A DNA stretch of 64,000 nucleotides, from positions 372,001 to 436,000 of the forward strand of contig BDSL01000004.1 of NCBI GenBank assembly GCA_003116995.1, written 5' to 3'. Below are positions 13,012-23,500 of this stretch, in pieces; positions within the stretch are counted from its first letter, which is position 1; every line of letters begins with the position of its first letter. Made by a program: the position numbers and the translations under genes. Below the pieces are notes generated by a model. It was not told where the DNA came from, did no database searches, and was given only the letters and a program-made list of their open reading frames with translations. Source of the stretch: Yamagishiella unicocca. Its lineage: Eukaryota; Chlorophyta; Chlorophyceae; Chlamydomonadales; Volvocaceae.

Positions 13012-16000
13012 CTAACCCTGCCCCTGACCTCGCAGCCCTGCTGGCACTGACCTCAGGTGCTGCATGAGGCGCAGTGCGGCGTGCGCCGCCAGCCAGGGCA
13101 CCGCCTCGCACAGTGCCGCCCACAGCTCCGGCAAGTGGTGCACCGCCTGCGCCGCCACCGCCACCTGGCTCTCCGTCAGCGGCCGTGACAGCCACGTGCT
13201 GCGACCGATGCAGCAGATCACAACATGCACGGTACGACATGACGTTGGAAAGGCAGCGAGGTCGGGAGCGGGAATGAGAGGATTGCCGCAGGTAGGGCGG
13301 CAGGGGCGGCACGTAGGGCCCCAAGGGTGAAGACAACAACGATTAGCCGTGCGAGGACGACGTAAATAAAACTGAGACGTCAAAGGCCGGCTCTATAGCC
13401 TGCACAGAAGCCTGCCCTATGCATGCGTCATCCTCTCCCTCTACCCTGCACCTATGCATGCATGCGATGCACGGCGCCATCCCGCCCGCCCGCCCGCCGC
13501 CTGCGCGCGCGCCTATCGAAGCACCTCGTACCTGTCCCTGCCCGCAGCAGCCCACAGCTCCGCGCGGTGTGCCGCGAAGTGCAGCCCCGCCAGCACCGTC
13601 ACCAGCTCCGGCCGATCCGCCCATAGCTCCACGGATTGCAGCACCGCACGCAGGCCGCCGATGTGGGCCGCGAGCTGCGCCATAGCGGCAGCCTCCGGGG
13701 AGCTGTATCCGCCGGACGGCAGCGGGCCCGCGGCGGCTGCCGCGGCCACGGCCGCGATTGACGGCGGCGGGGGCAGCGGCGGCAGCATGGTGGAGATGGC
13801 TTCCAGGAGGACGCGGGTGTCGAGCAGCGGTGCGATAGCTGCGCCCGCAGCCACCTCCAGCGGTCGGACCTGCAGGTTGCGTGGATGGGCAGGAGCAGAT
13901 GGGCGAGGGGCGACGAGTGGCCCCGAGGGGCAACGAGTGGGTGTGGGGATGCTATAAGGTGTGGGCATTCCTCACACATGTGGGTGTGGGCACACTAGTA
14001 GGTATGGGCATTCCTCAAAGGCAAGCCGCCGGCCACCGGCCGCCGGCGCTTCCGCGCACGCCAACGGCTGTCGTACCTGCTCGCATCCATGCACCACCTT
14101 GGCCACCCCAGGCTCCTCCAGCAGCCCGCGCAGGCTCGCCAACAAGGTCCCCACGACCGCCTCGGGGCCCTCGCCTGCGGATCTGGCCGTGCAGTCAAGC
14201 ACGTACACGGCGGGCGACCAGGTGCCTGGCAACGAGCCGGGGGGCCCGTCGGCCGCGGCGACCGCCACCGGTGCGGAGGGCGCGTAGAGCGACACCAGTG
14301 CCGGGCGACCGCCGTACACTTGGATGGCCAGGCCGATCTGCGGGCAAGCGTGGCAGTGCTGCAGGACGGCCAGGAAGTCCGGCGAGTACGGGTCTGCCAG
14401 CACATGAAGCGCGGTAGCCGGCAGCATTGCAACAGAGCCCGCTGAGCCCTGCGGCTGCAGCGCCTGCTCCGCCATGAGTGCTGACGAGGTGAAGTCCTGC
14501 AGCCGCTGCGCAATGCCCCCGACGCCAGGCCTCGCCGACGCTGCTGCCACGTGCTGCTGCTGCGTGATGCTGCCGCCAGCATTGACGGCATTACCTCCGC
14601 GCCAGGACACAGGCCCCACGTCAATCGGGTGGCTGCCGTACCCGTCGAGCCCGCCGCTACTTACTGTGCTGAGCGCCGACAACGGGGCTGCGCCCGTCAT
14701 CGATAGCCGGTCGTTGTACAGCCTCTGGTGGGCGCCGCCGGCTGCGCCAGTGCCTAGGCTGTGCTGGTGCTTCAGCGTCGGGATCGCGATGTGCTGCTGC
14801 TGCTGCAACAGCAAAAGCTGCTGTTCCTGTGTGGCGGGCTGCTGGCGCTGAGGCTGCTGCTGCAGCAGCTGCTGCTGCTGCCAGCCAGCGGGCCAGCCGA
14901 CATGCCCTGCTGCTGCGGTTCGCCCGAGCTCCGCCGCGCCTATCATCTGCACCTGCACATGGTGCTGCTGCAGCTCCACCTCCTGCTCCGCCTGGTGCAG
15001 CTGCGGCTGCAGCAGCAGCCGCTGCGACGCAGTCTGCTGCAGGCGGAGGGAGTGCGCAGGGGTACCGGGGTGCACCAGCGCCGTGGAGCGAGCTGCCGGC
15101 TGCTGGACTTGCTGCAGCTGCAGCTGAGCGCCAAGGCTGTTGTGGCTGTGCTGGTTGTGGTTCTGAAGCTGAAATATGCTCGTCAGCTGGTGCTGTACGG
15201 TTCCAGGGTGTTGCACGAACATCTGCACCACCTGCTGCTGCTGGGGATGTTGGTGCTGCTGCTGCTGCTGGGAGGGCAGCTGCGCGGACTGGTTCTTACG
15301 CTCTGACTGCTCATGGGCTAGCTGCAGAAGGCGCGGACATACGAGCCGCACGACGTGCACGGTGGGGCTCTGCGGCGGCAGGTGTCACGAAGGGGTACGT
15401 ACGGCGGGTAGGTAGGGAGCGGCTTGCGTGAGGGGCAGCAGGGCGCGGCAGGAAAACAACACCTGGTAAAGAACACATCTCACGTGTGCAGTTCACCTGC
15501 GCTATCGACATAACAATTCTACGATGGGCCCGCCTGCAACGGAAGGTGTCCGGGGAGCACCCTCCCGCGAGCACCCGCCGACCCGGCGCCCCAACCTCAC
15601 CGTCTGCCCTAAACGGCTTTCTTTTCGTACACGAGTTTTCCTTGCAACGCCCCAACCTCACCTGCGACTGCACCGCGAACACCTCCGGCTCCTCCAAGCA
15701 CACTAGGCGCAGGTTGCGGCCGATGCGGGCGCCGCCCAGCAGCTTCGGCACCTGCGCGCCCAGCTTTGCGAACGTGAGCTGGTGCGGCGGCGGCGCCCAA
15801 GCCAGCAGCCGCGCGATACAGCGCTTCGCCGCGGCGATGGTTGCCAGCTCGCTGCCACTGGGGACGCCGGGTGGGGCCAGAAAGCGGCGCAGGAGCTCTT
15901 GCTCCAAGGGCGGGCTTCCCACGTCAACAACAGGCGCCTGGGGCCCTGTATGGACCGGGCCACAAGGGCCCGTGAGCGGCATCAGCGGCAGGCTGGCTGC

Positions 16001-19000
16001 CGCGGGCAGAGTCCCCTGAAAGGCTGGCGCCACGTTCACTGTAAAGCCGCCGGTGCTGGGAGGGACGACGTAGCCCGTCAGCTCAGCGCCAGCGCAGCTG
16101 CCGTCAGAGCTGGGGTCCACAACGTTCAGGCGGGCACTGCTGTCGCCAGCTACGCCGGGGTCTTCCCGCGGCCAGTCCTGCAGCAACGCCTCCAGCCGAA
16201 GCCGCATGTAGCCATCCTGAGGGTCGCAAGTTGCGGAGGCCGTTGCGGTGGAGAAGGGCCGCACAGGTAGGGAGCGAAATCGGGGGCCCGGGGGTGCGAA
16301 CACGTGCTACGGCAAGTGCTACGGTGATTTCGTGTCTGTGCTTTCGTGAGCAGCAGCAAACTTGACGGATTGCGTGGCGGTTCCGACTGACAGGCGCGCA
16401 CCTGGTCCTTCTTGAAGCTCACAATGTAGCCACCGCCGTTGCCGCTGCCGGCCGCAGCACCTGCTCCAGCGCCCGCGAGCGCAGCCAGAGCATCAACATC
16501 GTCGCCACTTGAGGCCGAGATCAAGGAGTCTGCAACAGGTCCTGCTACGGCCGCCGCCGCCGCGGCAACAGCAGCACCATTTGCCGCATCCCAAACGGAA
16601 CCGCCACCGCCAGCACCACCGCCACCACCGCTGCTACCACCACCACCACCTGCCCCAACCGCTGTGTCGTCTAGCAACTCCGAGAGCTTGCCCATGCCCG
16701 CGAGAGCATCAAAGGCCTCCTTGTCCCTCTTCCTGATGGCGGTGCCGAGGGCACTGCCCAGCATGGTGTACGGACCTGAAAAGCATTCGACGATGCGGCG
16801 GAGTAAGGGTTCCGAGCAACATGACTATGTGGCTTTCACGGGGTTGCTCGAATCGGCCAGGCCTACACGGTGCGCCGTAGTGCGCAGCTCGCGCCGAGGA
16901 CCTTTGCTGGATGACAGGTAAATGGCCGGCCCACGGCGCAGGGAGTAGCTACGCGTGCATTTATGGTAACACGCTGCTGGTGTGGAACAAAGACTCAATC
17001 AGGCACGTTGCCGGGCACTACATGTATGCAGACAGGGACGGAGTCCACTGGAGTCTACCGTGCCCCTACCACCGCCAAGCGTAGCGCCTGGGCGGCGCGA
17101 ATCCCCCTGCCGTGCGGACCTGCGGGTCCTCGTACGGCAAAGGCCAGCGTGAACGCGGCAGCCCGCCGAATGCGCTCCAGCGGCGCATGCCCCGGCCAGG
17201 CGGCGGCTATGGCGGTGGCCAGGCCGGCGGCGGCGGCGCGCCGCAGGGCCGCCGGGTCGAGCGCGACGAGGCCTGCGGCCGCTCCGGGTCCGGGCAGCTG
17301 CACGTCCAGGAACGCGCCGCGTGAGTCAGGGTGCATCACGAAGGCCTTCAGCTTGGGCCACCTGTAGATTAGTTGGGTTCGTGCAGAGGGGCGGCAGAGG
17401 CGCGGAGGGGCGACAGGGTCGGTTGCCAGTGGCGAGTTGGCAGCAGCAGCAGCAAGGGAAGCAAGGTCGTGGGTATTGGATTAACAGGTTTCGTGGTAGT
17501 GTGTTGCAATGTGATTGCGCAGGGGACCGTGAATACCCTCGAGGACCCAGCCCTTCCTAAATCCTAATACCGTACTGAGGACACCGGTAGCAGCTGCGCT
17601 ATCCTTGCGTTCGCCCGGTTGCACTGCTTATCCGGCCCGCACCTGCCACCTTCGCGAGTCCTCTAACGGTACTACCGCCCACCGCCCACCTACCTGTGTC
17701 CCGGGTTGAGCCACAGGTGAGCTTGCGAGCTGGCCACGAAGATGCCCAGATGCGTCCACTGCTGCGATCGCCGCGGCAGGCCTGCCAGGTGGACCACGAT
17801 GGCGCGCCTCAGCTGCGCTGCCGGCGAGGAACCCGGGAATGCCCGCAGCGCCAGCTCTGCAACGCCCTCGACGCCGTACGGCATCGCCGCTGACGAGGCG
17901 CCGCCGCTGCCGGCCGTCTGCAAGCCCATGCATTGCGCCATAGGGCCCTGCAGGGCCTGACCTAGCTCGCCCGACGCGGTCAAGTCGCTGGCGGACCTCG
18001 TGAGCAGGAACGGCGTGCTGGAGGTGTGCATGGAGCTACTTGAAGCTGCACTCGCCCCGCCGACACTTAGTGAGGTCTGGAGGAGCGTCGAAGATGGCAC
18101 CGCCGCCTGGGGCGGCTGCGCGGCTACAGTCCCTGGCCCAGATTGCCCGTGGGCTTGTACGAGGCCTGCCAGGTCCAGTACGACAACGATGTCGTACTTG
18201 CCTTTCACCACACGCAAGAAGCCAGCGCCCTCAACCCCGTTCGCGCCCAGGGCGCCTGCGACCGAAGCGACGCTGCCCGGGCTGCCCGGGCCCATGGAAG
18301 GCATCGATGGCATCGATGACAGGGAGGGCAACGAGGACACGGACGATACGGAGGACATCGACTGGAGGAGGGGGCCCTCTCCCGCACTGCCCTCATGCAA
18401 CAGCTGCTTGACACGCAACGTCTTGGTGACGGGGTGCCGCAGCTCCGCCACCGCGTCTGGCTCATGCCTGTGGAGCACGTCTCCCAAGGCGGACTGGAGC
18501 GGGCAGCAGCAGGGACACGGGGGAGGGCGGGCGGTAGCAGGCAAAGGTCAGAGAGGATCAGGGCGCAGAGTCTGCCTCTATTTCAGGCGCAACGTTCGGG
18601 GCTTATTCGGAGGTGTTAAATTCGCGAAGCCGAACCCCAAAGCATGAACGCGTGCCCGAAGTGGGGTACGAGCCTAACACACTAACGCCTGCCCAGCCAC
18701 AACACAAGTAAGTTGGCCTGCCGCATTCCTAGTGCAGCCGGCAGACGACATTGATGCGCTGTTACTTGCAACTGTCGCCACAACCACTGTAACCAACTGT
18801 CGCCACAACCACTGTAAGGCAGTCCATCAGTATAGTGTTGGGCAGAATCGCATCCACTCTGAAGCCCAGCCCTTCCATTCCGCCCATCCTAATGCACCTC
18901 CGAAGGAGCTGACACCAACTACTAGGACACTGGTTTAACGATCGCTCCCGTATCCGCATGACGCCCATAGCCCAACCAAGCTAATCCGCCGACCCCAACC

Positions 19001-19974
19001 CCAACCGTCCAATGTGCACAGTCAGCCCAACTGCTCAAAACTATGCCCATCCCGGCGCCGAGCTCCCTCCGACTAGCCCCCTGGCTCACCGCAAGCATTG
19101 AGTAAGGGCCCTCCGGGCCGTCCTGCGCCGCCGCCAGGGCGAGGGCAGCGCGCCTCTTCAGCCTGGCAAGCGCACCTGCGCCTGGCCAGGCTGCCGTGAC
19201 GGCAGTCAGAACCGGCTGCGGCAGTATGCCCGCGTGCGAGTCCAGCTGGTCGCTTGCGTCCGGACATAAGCTGAAAACGCTCATGAGAGCAGGACTGCAG
19301 GCGGCACTTGCGAGCGGCATGCTACTGCTTGTCATGAAAGAAGGCGTAGCAGTGAGGCCGTTGCCATCGCTGCCCGCGGTGGCTCGCGGTCCGTCCTTGT
19401 CCGGGCCATTAAGGACGAGCTGCGGTGCGGAGCTCTGGCCCGCACCCATCATCGCCGAAGTCAGTTCCCAAGGCGACGGCACCGGTTGTGGAGCTGACTG
19501 GCCGTCACTGATGCCGCGGACCTCACCAGCGGCCCCCCGGAGTGCGAGCTCGTCCAGCATCACAACCTCCCGACCGTCTTGCGCGCAGACGACAAAAATC
19601 CCGCGGCTCTCAGGGCTGAGAAGTAGTAGCTTAAGCTTAAGTGACGGTGATGCGGGGCTAAGCCACACCGGCGATAGCGAGGGCTCCAAGCGCAGAAAGT
19701 GGCCGGCGCTGGTCAGCAAGGCGTGGCACGGCCCGAGCCCTGGATACGGGGCCCCCGACAGCCAGGAGGCAATCGAGCGTCGTAGACGAGCAAGGGGGTC
19801 ATCTGTATCAGGCCACACTGCGTCGATGAGGGGCTGCAGCAAGGTCGAGGCGGCTGTCGGAATGTGCGTGGCGCTGATGTTTGGAGCATCCGCAAAGAGC
19901 GCGTCGATAGCGGAGCCGCTGGCCGTGGCAGCTGACGCTGCGACGGACCTGACTGGAGTAAAGCTCGACTGCAT
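13012..19974 (-). CDS. Multi-LOTUS-like protein with degenerate EXD1/RNase D-type 3'-5' exonuclease domain
   Basis: Eight exons join in phase to 1557 residues: 19974-19090, 18493-17694, 17361-17120, 16775-16402, 16216-15662, 15369-14077, 13869-13532, 13198-13012. Residues about 45-145, 253-405, 500-600, 610-767 and 862-952 hold five related units of roughly 100 residues. Each pairs a helical RLRR-type segment with an HxML(A/G)SAL-like turn, then KLKxLL and a short Fx(V/L) strand (clearest: GPYTMLGSALG then GKLSELL). This resembles the LOTUS/OST-HTH winged helix. A CAG-coded Gln-rich linker follows. The C-terminus (about 1290-1557) matches the EXD1/RNase D fold: VYVLDC, GLLEEPGVAKVVHGCE, LLDTRVL and RPLTESQ. 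The catalytic acids look lost: motif I reads IQVYGG instead of DxE, and motif III VAVAAQAV lacks Tyr and Asp. It is probably an RNA-binding scaffold, not a nuclease (inference). It shares its 5' region with glutathione synthetase. Confidence 0.75.
14760..15270 (-). repeat. CAG/CTG trinucleotide-rich region encoding polyglutamine
   Basis: On the coding (minus) strand this stretch is dominated by CAG and CAA codons interrupted by His, Leu and Val codons. It forms the flexible linker between the repeat region and the exonuclease-like domain of the 13012-19974 gene. The opposite strand gives long spurious Leu/Ala/Cys-rich open frames. Confidence 0.8.
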
Positions 19975-20594
19975 TTCGTCAGACAGATAAAGAGTGTTCG
20001 GCCACCAATGGCTGCTGCAAGTTCTCCTTTCGGTTCATCTCTATATCGTCATTTTGCCATTGTTACTGCAATGTCTCGCAGCGTGTCTTGAGCCCCGCGG
20101 AGTGGGCGACATTTACACGCCGGGCCTGCCGATCCAGACAAATTACCGACACAATGCAAGCTACTCAGTGAAGCGTAGTCCAGTATCGATGTATCCGATC
20201 CACAAAGCTAAAAGCGGCAAGACCGTGTCGTCCGAAATGTATGTACGTGCGCAGTTAGTGCTCCCACGCCCCCTTGAATTACTATGGATGGCAACCTATC
20301 CATGCATGTCACCACCACCATCCAATCAATGATTGCGGTGACGTCGGCTATTGACTGCTGGCGGACGAGCAGTCACGTACAAATGTACAGCACAGCCACC
20401 AGTGGGCTCCTTCTGGGAGAAAATCCTGGTTATCGAAGGACCACCACTATTGCGTTCTTATCACTATTTGGCCCATGCAAGGCCAAGCGGTTGTGGGGCG
20501 AACGGCCCAACTCGTTCCTTGTTCGGTTCACCAAGGGCTGAGTGGCCTCTGTCGTCAGGCGCGGCGGGCCAGTCCATATAACGGCAGACGCATT
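19975..20594. promoter_or_regulatory. Divergent 5' region between LOTUS/EXD1-like gene and glutathione synthetase
   Basis: The start codons lie at 19974 (minus) and 20595 (plus). The 620 bp between must hold both promoters and 5' UTRs. I see no convincing TATA box or other named element. The glutathione synthetase frame stays open upstream to an ATG at 20475, so its true start could lie inside this stretch. Confidence 0.5.
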
Positions 20595-23500
20595 ATGCAG
20601 GCGACGCCCCGCATGGAGCCCGGCCCTTTCGTTGACGACGCTGTCGTCTGGGCAAACCAGCACGGCTTGGTAAGTTTTTTTGTTTTGTAATAACCTGCCA
20701 AGTACTGGAGCTCTCTGAACCACTGTAGCGCAGGCTCCAGTGCGCCGTACGTGGGAAAGTGTTGCGGGAATTCGTGTCAGAGCGTGTTTCAGCCACCAGC
20801 ATGCATAGCAAATCAAAGGGTCACTTACACATATCTGGCTTTGGTAATGTTTAGCTGGCGACCTGAACGCATCCCGGCACGTACCGTGTGTCTGGAACTC
20901 CGGATTCCGAGCGTGGTCCTGCACTCTGAATCGGCACCAAGCCGATCGGGGCGGTGGAGAGAACGCTTCACCACGTGGGGCTGCGTTCGAACATGACCGT
21001 GCCTGCTAAACCTCCTGTCTTTACACCGTGGCCCGTGGCCCCTAGCGTGGTTATCGCTCTTCTACTGCCTCCAGGACTAAATGCGGCCACAGGTTCCGCT
21101 CAGTGCACATCAACGTCCGCCCACGTGTCCACGCGGCTGCATCTGCCTTCCAGTAGGCCATGTTCTCGCGGTAACCTTCGTGACCCTGTTCCCTCGCTCC
21201 CTGGCATGGCACAGGTCGTGGCGCTTCAGGACCCCAAATTCGTGAACCCAGAGTTCGCTGTCATCCATGCGCCACTCGCCCTCACACCGGTACCCTACCC
21301 TCGGGCCCGGTTTGAGCTGGCGCAGAAGGTATGTATGTACGGTTGTAGTATTGGTGATCAGGGTCAAAGCCGTGGGGCGTCATCGACTGCACAACTGTGT
21401 GGCCAAGCCAATGGAGTGGACGGAGACGGCAACCAGGGGAACAGCTTGGGGCAGGGGGCCACGCTGTCAAGGCTGCCTAGCGCAACCCTGGTCAGCCACA
21501 AGCTATGCAGCCCGTTAGACGGATGTTGTATATTTTGGCGTGTGTCACATGGCAGCACGAGGTACTCGTCGTGTTTTGCGCACGGCAATAATTTAGCGGC
21601 GATGATGGTCGGTGATAGGATGACGTGGTAGGACGACGTGGCGGCGCCTCTATCTCCAGTGCAGTCCTACCCTGATGCACCCAGTAGCGTTCACTATCCA
21701 GATAGCAAGTTCGCTAGCACCGCCCTGCTGCCGCCAGGTGATGCCGCTGTTCAACTCTCTGGTGGACGCGGTGGCTTCTGACGAGTCCTACCTGGAGTCC
21801 ACGCTGCGCCCCGCTGCCGCCCATGATGCCTTCACGGGCCGCCTGCTGGAGGCGCTGATCGCCACGCGGCCAGCACGCACCGCGACACGGGCTGCAGGCC
21901 GCGACGTGGCTCTGGGAATCCACCGTTCCGACTACATGCTGGATGCGCCCAGTGGCAAGTTCCTGCAGGTGGAGCGGGGACGTGGGTGACGGGTGCGCTG
22001 GGGCCTGGATGGAGCCGGGTAGGAGCTAGTTGTTGGGATGCAAGTGAGAACCTGAACGCACCGCTGCCCGGGACTTGTGTGCTGCTGTCGGCCCCTAGCC
22101 CTGCACTAACTGACCCTACGAATTCGCTCCCACCGCTCCCAGGTGGAGCTTAATACCATCGCATCCTCCTTTGGGTGCCTTTCCGCCCTCATGACCCAGC
22201 TGCACGGATACATGGCCGGCAGGATGGCCGGGCTGGTACGCCAATATGCACCCCGATCGGGCGGAGGGGGCCTTATTGTGGTAATAGTAGACATGGCGGC
22301 ATGCATGCGAAGGAAAGCGTGAGCTAAAAATTCGCAGCTAAACTGCAAATCGGCGGGGTCTGGAACCCACATATTGAAAAAGGAAAACGAACGCTAACGT
22401 CCGGACTCCGTGTCATCAAGGGAACGCATTAATATATGTGATGTTATCACCATGCATTTCCTGTGAATTCAATGATGTATCATTAAGGGGCTCGGGGATA
22501 AAATCGTATTGCGTCTACGGGATTCATTGTGTAGTACCAAGTTTTACTGCTGACCGGAAAAAATCCAAATGCCTCTAGGTAGCATAAACAGATATGCGCA
22601 TATACCGACTTCCCCTACATCCGCTTATATAGGTAGGGTAGGTATCTGATTGCATAATGCGAGAGTTACAAGGGAGCCTGAGCGGCAGGTATATAGTAAA
22701 GGCAGGGACGATTATCCGGGCCAGGAACCCGAAATAACTGCCAAGTTTACGCACCTGCGATATGCGCACGCCGAATTTCCTTCCGGTTAGTTCATAAAGC
22801 CACTCCCCCCCTTCGCGCCGAACGCGCCGCTCGGAGTGATCACTTTACGTGCCTGTTTTGCGGCCTAGAGGATTTTAGTACGCGCAAGCGATGTTGCTTC
22901 TAATCCTCAGGTACATGGTAGTAATGATGGGTATGTTGGGGGCAGGCGATTAGTGTTGGTTCCGAGTTGACAACTCGGCTGCAGGTCACATGGACAGGGC
23001 TTGCAGATGACCTCTGACGGTCACCAACGTGCTCTGATGTGCATGGATGGTACTTGCACACTTTTTGAGTCGCAAAGTACGCCATCATGGACACGTGATG
23101 GATACACGGATTGTCTGAGGTTAAAATAGGAAATTCCGGCTGCATCTTGCAAAAAGTATTAGCGCGCCTATGACCTAAACACTAAAAATGTGGAGGTTTG
23201 CATTATTGCACGACGGAGGTCATACAGCATACTCGGTGACGTCTGCTGTTTCCGGGATTTTCTGTTCTGTCGTTGTCCTGTCATTGTTCTGTCTTTGTTC
23301 CGTCACCGCTCGGGTACTAGGAGCCACTTTTACATAAATGTTTTTGTGTTTTGCCTGTTTTCCTTCCATGTTATTTCTCTGGTGCTGTTCCGTCCGTGGT
23401 TCATTGCTTCTGAGCCGTACGGTGCCTTTCCATTACACAGCCCGCATCCGGACAAATGGCAAGCCGTTCAAATAACTTAGGAAGGAAGGCATGCTTATAG

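Noticed and set aside
13419..15431. Plus-strand Ala/Leu/Cys-rich frames across the polyglutamine region
   Set aside because: They come from reading CTG/CAG repeats on the wrong strand; the minus strand carries the conserved exonuclease-like domain.
18000..19990. Long plus-strand open frames (18000-18647, 19196-19990) opposite the LOTUS/EXD1-like gene
   Set aside because: They are GC-rich antisense shadows of phase-consistent minus-strand exons and show no domain or splice structure of their own.
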